A stretch of DNA of 64,000 nt, from the NCBI GenBank assembly GCA_964641415.1, contig CAZXMW010000012.1:1-64000 (forward strand), read 5' to 3'. The notes under the pieces were generated by a model. The model was not told where the DNA came from. It worked only from the letters and a program-made list of their open reading frames with translations, and searched no databases. The stretch is from JAHECW01 sp964641415 (GTDB lineage Bacteria > Acidobacteriota > Thermoanaerobaculia > Thermoanaerobaculales > Sulfomarinibacteraceae). The position numbers were made by a program, and so were the translations under genes. Below are positions 1 through 7,491 of this stretch, in pieces (within the stretch, counting starts at the first letter, position 1; the number at the start of each line of letters is the position of its first letter).

Positions 1-14
1 GTCGCATGCCGAAT

Positions 15-34
15 CCCCCGCCTTCAGGCGGGGG
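15..34. repeat. Perfect hairpin CCCCCGCC-TTCA-GGCGGGGG
   Basis: An 8-bp perfect stem closes a TTCA loop. Such hairpins are typical of IS200/IS605-type ends and of REP elements recognised by Y1 transposases. It lies about 220 bp from the 3' end of the RAYT gene, so a link to that transposase is plausible but inferred. Confidence 0.6.
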
Positions 35-72
35 TGGCCGCAGGCCCCTCAAGTCTCGTTCTGGGATGGGTG

Positions 73-108
73 AACCCCCTCGCCTTCAGGCGAAGCCTTC
101 AGGGGGAT
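73..108. repeat. Nested hairpin with the same CGCC-TTCA-GGCG core
   Basis: Outer arms CCCCCT and AGGGGG enclose CGCC-TTCA-GGCG, the core seen in the hairpin at 15-34. Together they look like two related stem-loops next to a Y1-type transposase gene, that is, a REP-like or IS200/IS605-end remnant. Confidence 0.5.
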
Positions 109-121
109 TGCGGTAGAAAAA

Positions 122-147
122 GGTGCCGGTCACGCTATTACGTTATT
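122..147 (+). repeat. REP-like 26-mer, copy A
   Basis: This is GGTGCCGGTCACGCTATTAC followed by GTTATT. It matches two copies in opposite orientation at 4390-4415 (2 differences) and 4456-4481 (1 difference). All copies lie within 4.5 kb of a RAYT gene. A run of A precedes GGTGCC, as in the copy ending in a T run at 4482-4488. Confidence 0.7.
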
Positions 148-254
148 AATGGCGATGGCGATCCCCTCGGCGACGGCATGATCGAGGTCGCTGAGCCTGT
201 TCCTGAATTCAGCGTCCTGGGCTCGTCTTCTAACTCCCCTTGCCAGTGCTTGAC

Positions 255-1046
255 TCATCCCATCGGGCGACTTACGAACGCTTTCTGCGAGCTGAGTCGA
301 TAGCGCTCGACGCCCAACGTCATCAGAAGCTCCCGTCCCTCCACAAGCTCAACTGCGCGGCTGCTGGAGCGAAGGTCCTGCTCGTCGAGCCCGAGTAACT
401 CCGATATCTTCGAGACGAAGGTGTCGACATCGACCTCCGGTCTCCACTCTGGACCCATCTGCTCCTTCTGACGACGTTTTCGAACCGCGTCCTCAGGATC
501 CTCGAGCTCGGCTTTCGGCGGCCTTCCGAGGCGCCACCACGGCAGGCGGCCCGGCTCCTCCCCGATCCACTCTTCATCAACCGCACCTTTGATTCGCCGA
601 ACATATGCCGCCCGCGCCGAGCGGCGAGTCCGTCCGAACACCCTTAGAACCTCGTCCACATCAACGATCGGCTTCCGCCTCTTCCCCAGCAGGTCCAGAT
701 GACCGCTCCACCTGTACTCCGCAGGGTCATCGACGATTCCCGCTGCAACCGGATTCAGATGGATGTAGGCCAGCAATAAATCGAGATACCTCTGACTGTC
801 GATGATCTTGATTTTGAACCGTTTTTGCCAGAGGGGGCCCCATACCCTCTGACGGGCGTTGACACCTCGCGTCACCCTTTGCTGCAGGCTTCGCATCGGG
901 CGGTCGAGAGAGACCTCACCGCTGCGAACCGCCAGATGGTAGTGGCTTGAAAGCAGGCACCACGCCAAGACCGTCACGTCGTCCCGCTCCGCGACCTCTT
1001 TGAGGATCCTCATGAACTCCGCTGCCTCATGCTCCGCAGCGAACAC
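255..1046 (-). pseudogene. REP-associated tyrosine transposase (RAYT, Y1_Tnp), 5' end damaged
   Basis: This is a member of the IS200-like Y1 transposase family, which in RAYTs acts on REP hairpins. The HUH metal site is visible as SSHYHLAVRSG, followed by the Q-rich helix, LWQKRFK and the family signature YIHLNPVAAGIV...EYRWSG. A basic, E/K-rich C-terminal extension follows. The longest open frame starts at a GTG, but the conserved N-terminal strand is missing from it. Upstream in the same frame I read LERRYLVSGRCHVSRL, then TAA (1065-1067), then NSDGERVF. That resembles the usual Y-x-V...HV-x-R-G-N start with a stop codon replacing part of it. The remnant start overlaps the 3' end of the heparinase-like gene. 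Either the gene is decayed, or it starts late and lacks its first strand. Confidence 0.7.
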
Positions 1047-1096
1047 TCGCTCCCCATCCGAGTTTTACAAGCGGCTCACGTGGCACCGACCCGATA

Positions 1097-4000
1097 CTAG
1101 ATACCTGCGCTCCAGGCGGATGTGTCGCCGGATTCGAAGTCGTCGGCGAAGAGAATGGCTCCCGCGAGCTCCAACCTGGCGGTGCCTTGATCCGATGACC
1201 TGACGGTCGCGCCAGCGCCGCCCTGGGTGCCCCAGCGCAGACGTGATCCATTGAAATTCCAGGTGTAGTCCGTATCCGGAACAAGCCCGGTCAGCAGCAC
1301 CGATGTGTTTTCTTCGATGGCCACCGCCACATCGCCGACCATGATCTCCGACTCGTCATTGGCAAAGAGCACAATCCATTCCCCGGCCCGCACCCCGCTG
1401 ACGCCGGCCCCGGTGACGAGCGCGGTCTCAACCCTGGTCTGCCCCGGGTCCACCAGGTGGAACAGGTGCAGGAAGTTGTCGAGCAGCTGCGGTGTCGTCG
1501 TCTCGACCTCGATGGTCCACTGGCCGATATCGCGACGCTTGCCATAGCCGTCATCGGCGCCGTCGGTCCGGGGTGAGAACGAGTGCAGTTCGCCGGCGGC
1601 GTTGACGGCGTCGAAGTCATGCGGCGCCGAGATCGTGAAGTCGTCGATGTCCATGTCGCTGGTGGTCACACTGTCGATACTGATCCAGTGGTGACCGGTG
1701 TTGGCCAGCGGCCGCAGCACGTAGTAGCCCCACACTCCGGACGGGTCGTACCCACCCGCGATGAAGAGGGTGTTCTCATCGTTCCCGGTGATGACCACAT
1801 CGCCGGACGAACCACCGCGAAGCCGCAGGACATGCCCCGCCCACTCGTCGTCGTACCAGTGTTGCCCGGTATCCTGCAGCGTGGTCGAGGTCATGGTCGT
1901 GGGGTCGCCGGTCACGGTGGTCTGGACCGTCCCGTCAAAGACGACGGTCTCGCTGACCCCCACCCCTTCGAGCGCGTTTCCCTGGATCACGACCTCGCCC
2001 TCGACGTCGGGCCCGACGGCAAAGAGCTCGAGCCATCGCGGCACATCGAGATCGTCAACGGCGCCCCCCGGAATCGGCTGCCCGCTTCGAAGTGGCGCAC
2101 GACCGAGGATCGAGTCACCGCCCCGGATGGTCGTCCGATTGCTCTGTGGAAGCAGGATATCGAGGTGCGTCACCGTGAGGGGGTGATCCATGGTGATGGA
2201 GCGTTCATCCGTGTGTTGTTTCATCCCCAGCGAGGCGGACGTGGGAGCCGTGCTCGCCACCGGTGGCGGTACGGTGTGCAGGGTCCAGACCTTGGTGAAG
2301 CTTGGATCAACCGAGCGGACGCGGTCGAAGACCACAACCACATCCGGACGGAGATAGACGAACTCTCGTTCATAGAGGTCGATTTTGCGGGTATATGCAG
2401 CAACGCCATCTCCCGCGGTGTATGTGTACTCGCCCGGCATGTGTTCGAACTTGCGGACATCGGCGGTCTCGCAGACGCCCAGTGGGTATGCGCTGCAGTC
2501 GTAGCGGGCGATTCCGCTGCCGCAGCCACCCGAACTGAAACAACCGTCGTACGCGCTGATCGGGGTTTCGAAGATCTGGCCCCCGAAGTTGTCGCTTGCC
2601 ACGAGCGGCGGTCCCGAGTGGAGTGGGCCGATGGTTCCTCCGGCCTCGATGTCGAAGGCCTCGGCGGGATCGAAGATCTTGAGGGTGTTCTTGCAGATGC
2701 TGCGTACGTGGTACCAATGGTGTTTGTCGTTGTCGGCGTTGAACCTGATACGGGCGCCCGCATGCGGAACGATGTCGGTCTTTCGGTGGAGCAGAAAGCT
2801 GTTGGCGTCCTCATAGCGGCGGCTGATCCCTTCGCCTGCGACAAAGACGGCGAAGAGGGCGTCGTTGCTCCAGTCCTCGCGCATGCTCACCAGACCCGGT
2901 CCGTTGAAGTAGCTTGCGGTGGGGTTGGTGGACGGCGGATCGGTTCCGAGGGAGTCATCGTAGAAGATCAGGTCCCACCACATCCCGCTGTAGGGCGGTC
3001 CGCACAGGACCCGTTGTCTGCCCTCGCTGAAGTAGTGCTGCATCCGCGGATCCTGGTAGAGGTTTGCGGTCAGGGCGACGGCATCGTGCAGGGGCTGCGA
3101 GGCGCCGGTCTGGGTGAACCATATCCGCGCCGCCTCGTGGGTTTCGGTTCCGGCCCGGCGGCACCAACGATCCGTCTCCGCGAAATTGGAGTGATGCGGG
3201 ACCTGCAGGTTCTGGTAGAAAGCCCCGCGGTGGCGATCGTGGAGCATGCCGGTGAAACGGTCCTCGTCGGTGAGCATGAGGAACTCCGACAGGACATAGA
3301 TGCTGCGCGCCTCCTCGCTCTGGTCATAGCCGAAGTTGTCGTACATCCCGCCCGGGCTGCCCGGCAGGGCGCCGTTGTCGGTTGGATCACCTGCGACCCG
3401 GTTCTCGATCCGGTGAAAATTACCGATGGGGCTGAGTTCTTTGTCGACCACGTTGATGTAGTTGAGGGTGTTGAAGCGGTTGTAGACATCGGGGTTGGCG
3501 ATCACCAGTGGATGGTCGAGGATCGGGCTGAGGGCGAAGGCCCCGGCGTAGGCGAGCGCCCGGTGAACGCCATAGGCGCTGTGGTAGCCCCAGCCGACAT
3601 CATCGGGATCCGAGTTCGACTGGTTGATCGACGCCCAGTACCACGGGTTGTCCTCCGCGGACACCCTGGCCATGATGTCGAGCTTGTCCGGATCGGGGAT
3701 CACCTCCCAGAGAATATCGACGGCAAAGAGCTCGGTCGCGCCCGGCACGCCTGACGTCGGTCTGCGCGCGAGGAAACGGTCGAGATAGATCTGGTCGCCG
3801 GTTGCCCGGTAGATGAGCGCCAGGTTGACCAGATCCACGTCCTGGTTTGCGTCCTCACGATCTCTCATGAGCTGGAACCAGGTCTGATAGGGCTCGCGGG
3901 CCGACGGACCATTCATTCGATCGATGGTCGCCTGCAGGAGGTCGGGGGTGAGCAGCACCCGTGGGTGTTCTGAGCGCAGATTGAAGGCGTGGTCGGTGCC

Positions 4001-4132
4001 GAGCCAACCGTCGCAGTCCTCGTCGATGGCGTTTCCCGGGACTTCGGGTCCGGTGGGAGTGCAGTCGCCGGCGACCGGCAAGACCCCCGATACGACGCAT
4101 GCCACGAGCCACAAAGCAATCCTGGGAATCAT
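1097..4132 (-). CDS. Secreted heparinase II/III-like polysaccharide lyase family protein with MopE-like motif and FESGD tail
   Basis: The protein has 1011 residues. A signal peptide (about 1-22, MIPRIALWLVACVVSGVLPVAG) is followed by a cysteine-bearing MopE-type metal-binding end motif (GNAIDEDCDG, about 33-42). An alpha-helical domain starting HPRVLLTPDLLQATIDRM follows, then a beta-sandwich-like domain with YFNGPGLVSMREDWSNDALF, as in alginate/heparinase lyases. The C-terminal third is beta-rich and ends FADDFESGDTSAWSAGI. That tail recurs on secreted proteins of Acidobacteriota-like genomes and may be a sorting or anchoring tag (inference). The substrate cannot be told from sequence; glycan degradation outside the cytoplasm is likely. 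No strong Shine-Dalgarno precedes the ATG. The gene is monocistronic, between a RAYT and REP repeats. Confidence 0.7.
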   Translation of the reverse strand: MIPRIALWLVACVVSGVLPVAGDCTPTGPEVPGNAIDEDCDGWLGTDHAFNLRSEHPRVLLTPDLLQATIDRMNGPSAREPYQTWFQLMRDREDANQDVDLVNLALIYRATGDQIYLDRFLARRPTSGVPGATELFAVDILWEVIPDPDKLDIMARVSAEDNPWYWASINQSNSDPDDVGWGYHSAYGVHRALAYAGAFALSPILDHPLVIANPDVYNRFNTLNYINVVDKELSPIGNFHRIENRVAGDPTDNGALPGSPGGMYDNFGYDQSEEARSIYVLSEFLMLTDEDRFTGMLHDRHRGAFYQNLQVPHHSNFAETDRWCRRAGTETHEAARIWFTQTGASQPLHDAVALTANLYQDPRMQHYFSEGRQRVLCGPPYSGMWWDLIFYDDSLGTDPPSTNPTASYFNGPGLVSMREDWSNDALFAVFVAGEGISRRYEDANSFLLHRKTDIVPHAGARIRFNADNDKHHWYHVRSICKNTLKIFDPAEAFDIEAGGTIGPLHSGPPLVASDNFGGQIFETPISAYDGCFSSGGCGSGIARYDCSAYPLGVCETADVRKFEHMPGEYTYTAGDGVAAYTRKIDLYEREFVYLRPDVVVVFDRVRSVDPSFTKVWTLHTVPPPVASTAPTSASLGMKQHTDERSITMDHPLTVTHLDILLPQSNRTTIRGGDSILGRAPLRSGQPIPGGAVDDLDVPRWLELFAVGPDVEGEVVIQGNALEGVGVSETVVFDGTVQTTVTGDPTTMTSTTLQDTGQHWYDDEWAGHVLRLRGGSSGDVVITGNDENTLFIAGGYDPSGVWGYYVLRPLANTGHHWISIDSVTTSDMDIDDFTISAPHDFDAVNAAGELHSFSPRTDGADDGYGKRRDIGQWTIEVETTTPQLLDNFLHLFHLVDPGQTRVETALVTGAGVSGVRAGEWIVLFANDESEIMVGDVAVAIEENTSVLLTGLVPDTDYTWNFNGSRLRWGTQGGAGATVRSSDQGTARLELAGAILFADDFESGDTSAWSAGI

Positions 4133-4273
4133 CTGTTGATGCTATCTCAAAGAAGACCGCAGCGGTGTGAGGGACGCCACACGCGGTGCTTTGAACTCCT
4201 CGTCGACTTGGACCGTGGGTGGTGGTGTCGCTGGTGATGTTCGCTGACGCTCATCACCGCACCATCAACGTCT

Positions 4274-4402
4274 TCACCACGCCGTAAGATCACCGGACTC
4301 GAACCCGTCCCAGAAGACGAGATTGACGATCGGTGACTCGGAAATCGGCGGGGGGTCGTCGACGTGAGCCGCAACATTTGAAATCTTAAGGTGCCAGTCA
4401 CG
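4274..4402 (-). pseudogene. Orphan C-terminal remnant of a secreted protein with FESGD tail
   Basis: Read on the minus strand, this stretch encodes PISESPIVNLVFWDGFESGD followed by LTAW and TGA. The tail matches the end of the neighbouring heparinase-like protein (FADDFESGDTSAW). The frame closes upstream with TAG at 4403-4405, inside the REP copy at 4390-4415. Only the end of a former gene therefore remains, and its upstream part was probably replaced or separated by the repeat. Confidence 0.55.
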
Positions 4403-4481
4403 CTATTGCGTTATTGCACCGACCTTCGGTCGCATTCCTTCGGTAACAATCCAGTAATACCGTAATAGCGTGACCGGCACC
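4390..4481. repeat. Inverted pair of REP-like 26-mers (BIME-like), copies B and C
   Basis: Copy B (4390-4415, GGTGCCAGTCACGCTATTGC then GTTATT) faces copy C (4456-4481, the reverse complement of GGTGCCGGTCACGCTATTAC then GGTATT). The 40-bp spacer holds a small CGACC-TTC-GGTCG stem. A T run at 4482-4488 follows. The arrangement resembles a bacterial interspersed mosaic element and could fold into a long hairpin that also ends transcription. Confidence 0.7.
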
Positions 4482-4488
4482 TTTTTTT

Positions 4489-4744
4489 ATGCAACGCCGA
4501 CGGCGCCGGCGAGGATCCCGACAAAGAGTGTTGCCGCGGATGGCACACTCCATGTTCTCACGGTTGGACCGCCCGGGGCGATACTCGTGACCGGTCGGAT
4601 GCCGCGACCCCTTCTCGGCATGATTTTCACCGTGCTGGGAAGAGGTCGGTGGCAGCCATGTCCGGTGACCGGAGTGAACGTTTTGAAACGAGGTTTCGAC
4701 CGGATGAAATCGACCCGTCATCGACACTTGTGAGATAAACTTTC
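4489..4744. other. Intergenic stretch with no recognisable gene
   Basis: I see no convincing coding sequence between the REP pair and the next gene. Short open frames exist on both strands, but none has family resemblance or a ribosome binding site. The promoter of the downstream TPR-GGDEF gene probably lies here. Confidence 0.5.
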
Positions 4745-6532
4745 ATGGTCGTGAAAGTAGCCTCCACCATTTTTCTGATCGGATCGCTGATTCTGAGCAC
4801 TGCGCCCGCCGGCGCCGAGTCTCAACGTCCGCTGGAAGAATTGACCGCCATGCGTTCCACCGACCCGGCGGCGCTCCTCGAGATTCTTGATCGGGAGCTT
4901 GGTCAGATCGAGCCCGGCGGAGATGATGTGTACCTGACGCATCTGTTCAGATTGCGCGCAGAAACATTGCGAGACCGTGGGGAATATATCCGCGCCCGGG
5001 AAGACGCGGTCGAGTTCCAGCGACGGGCGCAGTCGTTGGATGACCCGAGACTCATTTCCCGCGCGCTCATGCTGCAAGGAACCATCGATGCGGAGCAGGG
5101 CAATGTCACGAGCGCGTTGGACCGGTTTCACGAGGCTCGAAAACTGCTCGAATCCGGCGACCACACGCTGGACCTGGCCAGGGTGAACAACGCCATTGGA
5201 GTGGCGCACAACTTCGCCAATGATTTTGAACGAGCCCGTCAGTACTACGAGGAGGCGCTGCGATTGGCGCGTCAGGTCGGGAATGTGTCGCTGGAGTGTT
5301 CCGTGCTGGGCAACTTGGCGTTGTCGGTCTCTGAAATCGACGGACCCGAAGCCGGGTTGCCCATGCATCGTGAGGCGTTGGCTCTCGCCGAGGCGCGAGG
5401 AGATCGGCATGGCGTTGCCCTCCAGACTGGTCTCATCTGCGAGCGTCTCTTACAGGTGGGTCGACTCAACGAAGCGCGGGCGACCTGTCTGAGAGCCCTG
5501 GATCACGCGACCGAGCTTCAGATTTCTCGGCCGGTTGCCGGGCTGCGGATGACACTTGGCGACATCAGCTGGGCGGAGGGAAATCTGTCTGAGGCGGTCG
5601 AATTCTACAATTCAGCGCTGCAAGATGCCGCCGGGGTGGTCCCCAGCGTGGCGTTGGCGTTGCACAAGAAACTGTCGGATACCTACGAGAAGCTCGGTGA
5701 TGCCGAGTCGGCGCTCCGTCATCTCCAGCGATTGATGGCGCTTCGCGAAAATCTGCAGGAACGAGAGCGTCAGTCCCTGGTCGAGGAACTCGAGGTCAAA
5801 TACGAGGTCGAACAGCGTGAACGGCAGCTCGAGCTGGTGACACTGGACGCTGCCCTGCAGGAGGTGGAGCTACGGCAGCGCACGATGCTCTTGCTGGCGA
5901 CTGCAATCGGTCTGGCCTTCGCCTGTTCTGGCGCGCTGATTGCCTGGCGGGGGTACCGGGCGAAATCGAAGTTGGAACGCGAGCTCGATTCGCGCAACCA
6001 AGAGCTGGAACAGGCGGTCGAGCAGATCGGTCGGCTCGCGCGAACCGATTCTCTGACCGGGTTGTGGAACCGTCGCGCCTTTGAAGAAATGGTCACAGAC
6101 GAACTCGTCCGCGCCAAACGCAGCCGCCAGCCTTTGACCATTGCATTGGGCGATATCGACCACTTCAAAGAGATCAATGACCGTTTTGGCCATCAGGCGG
6201 GGGACGAGATTCTCAGAATGCTCTCGATCCGGCTCCGGGCCGCTCTGCGCAGGACGGATTCGGTCTGTCGATGGGGCGGCGAGGAATTCATGTTCCTGCT
6301 GACCAACAACGACACCGAGGCGGCGCGGCGAGCCATGGAGCGGGTGCGTCGGGATCTCGCGGAGAATCCTCTCGACGTGGCGAGCGAGCCGGTCTCCATC
6401 ACGATGACATTCGGCATCGCCCGCTTGACTGACGACATCGATGAGGCCATCCGTGACGCCGACAGGGCCATGTACGAGGGCAAGCGGAGTGGTCGTGACC
6501 GGATCGTTGTTTGCGGAGGTTCTACGACCTGA
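4745..6532 (+). CDS. TPR-repeat membrane diguanylate cyclase (GGDEF)
   Basis: The protein has 595 residues. A signal peptide (about 1-25, ending STAPAGAE) is followed by six to seven degenerate TPR repeats (about 50-335) predicted in the periplasm. A charged coiled-coil (about 340-375) leads to one membrane segment (about 379-399, LLLATAIGLAFACSGALIAW), a second coiled-coil and a cytoplasmic GGDEF domain (about 430-590). The active-site loop is GGEEF (about 512-516). An inhibitory RxxD site (RRTD) sits five residues upstream, so the enzyme should make c-di-GMP and be product-inhibited. The TPR domain probably senses an extracytoplasmic protein or peptide. The gene stands alone; its 3' end abuts the duplicated aceF fragment. 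Confidence 0.88.
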   Translation: MVVKVASTIFLIGSLILSTAPAGAESQRPLEELTAMRSTDPAALLEILDRELGQIEPGGDDVYLTHLFRLRAETLRDRGEYIRAREDAVEFQRRAQSLDDPRLISRALMLQGTIDAEQGNVTSALDRFHEARKLLESGDHTLDLARVNNAIGVAHNFANDFERARQYYEEALRLARQVGNVSLECSVLGNLALSVSEIDGPEAGLPMHREALALAEARGDRHGVALQTGLICERLLQVGRLNEARATCLRALDHATELQISRPVAGLRMTLGDISWAEGNLSEAVEFYNSALQDAAGVVPSVALALHKKLSDTYEKLGDAESALRHLQRLMALRENLQERERQSLVEELEVKYEVEQRERQLELVTLDAALQEVELRQRTMLLLATAIGLAFACSGALIAWRGYRAKSKLERELDSRNQELEQAVEQIGRLARTDSLTGLWNRRAFEEMVTDELVRAKRSRQPLTIALGDIDHFKEINDRFGHQAGDEILRMLSIRLRAALRRTDSVCRWGGEEFMFLLTNNDTEAARRAMERVRRDLAENPLDVASEPVSITMTFGIARLTDDIDEAIRDADRAMYEGKRSGRDRIVVCGGSTT

Positions 6533-6606
6533 CGGGGACCATGACAGCATTGGATGCGCGAAGGGTTCCCTCCAAGGTGCCATTTTCGGTGTGAGCTGCG
6601 CTATCG

Positions 6607-7090
6607 AGCGGGCGGCCTCGGCGCCGTCGACGAGGCGGTGGTCGTAGCTCAGCGACAGCGGCAGCATGAGCCGCGGGTAAAAGTCCTCCATCTCGTCGTC
6701 CCACTCGGGCCGGACCCGGCCGCGCGACACCCCGAGAATGGCGACCTTGGGCCAGTTGACGATCGGCGAAAACCCGGTGCCGCCGATGCCGCCGATGCCG
6801 CCGAGGTCGGAGATCGAGAAGGTGCCGCCCTGCATCTCGTCGGGCGTGAGCTTGCGCGAGCGGGCGCGCGCCGCCAGGTCGCCGAGCTCGACGGCGATTG
6901 AGGTGATGTTCTTGCGATCGGCGTTCTTGATGACCGGAACCAGCAGCCCGTGCTCGGTGTCGACAGCGACGCCGATGTTGACGTAGTCCTTGAGGATGAT
7001 CTCGCCGGCGTCGGGGTCGATGCTGGCGTTGAGGGTGGGAAAGACCTTGAGAGCGGAGGCGGCGACCTTGACCAGGATCGCGGTCATGGT
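6607..7090 (-). pseudogene. Duplicated 3' fragment of aceF (E2 catalytic domain)
   Basis: This 484-bp stretch is nearly identical to 7551-8034 inside aceF; I count two substitutions (at about 6635 and 7034). It encodes most of the 2-oxoacid dehydrogenase acyltransferase domain, including DHRLVDGAEAA. It lacks the lipoyl and E1/E3-binding domains and the native last residues, because the frame runs into unrelated sequence after EAAR. No start or ribosome binding site is apparent, so it is a non-functional copy. An IS91-like transposase fragment lies between it and aceF. Confidence 0.88.
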
Positions 7091-7199
7091 AACACGCTTT
7101 TCCGGCCCGTTGCCTTGACTGTCGGACGCGTCAGGGCCACGCTGGAAAGGCCCGTCCACGCTGCAGACGACATCAAGAGTCGCTGTGGCCTCCGGCTGC

Positions 7200-7358
7200 C
7201 CTGTTGCCTACCGTGCGCGTTCGCCCCGCGCCACGCCCCTGGTTCGCCTCTTCGACGCCCACTTCGACGAGGTGAGGGGGCAGTGGGAGGAGCGCTTCGA
7301 GCGGAAGTGCGGCTTTTGGCGCGGCTTCGTCGACGAGCAGGCGCACGCGCCAGCGTGA
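7200..7358 (+). mobile_element. IS91-family transposase N-terminal fragment (pseudogene)
   Basis: One frame reads AYRARSPRATPLVRLFDAHF, then DEVRGQWEERFERKCGFWRG, then FVDEQ, and stops at TGA (7356-7358). This resembles the start of IS91-type Y2 transposases, which begin with such a segment ahead of the cysteine-rich zinc-binding domain. The zinc-binding and catalytic parts are missing, so only about 50 codons remain. Its position exactly between the two aceF copies suggests the element caused the duplication. Confidence 0.6.
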
Positions 7359-7491
7359 ACATCTTGTTTCGACTCGCTCATGTCCGGCTCTTCAGCGTAT
7401 GGTGTTGCCGTTCTCGGACTCGTCGGGAACCCGTTGGATCGAGTCCCAGTGCTCGGCGATCCTACCGCCCTTTTTGAAGAGAAAAGAGCCT

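Noticed and set aside
34..303. A small plus-strand frame across the leading hairpins
   Set aside because: It runs through repeats and overlaps the transposase gene; no ribosome binding site or family match.
1583..3754. A 723-codon open frame on the plus strand
   Set aside because: It lies antisense to the heparinase-like gene, has no family features and follows from high GC and codon bias.
4300..4320. GGGTTCGAGTCC on the minus strand as a tRNA T-loop
   Set aside because: It belongs to the coding of DGFESGD and no acceptor or anticodon stem can be built around it.
4495..4735. A possible calcium-binding (NADGAGEDPDKECC) fragment
   Set aside because: The resemblance is limited to a few acidic residues, the frame has no start and no further repeats follow.
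5870..7159. A 429-codon minus-strand frame joining an E2 domain to other sequence
   Set aside because: The E2 part is the aceF duplicate; the rest is antisense to the GGDEF gene, so the fusion is accidental.
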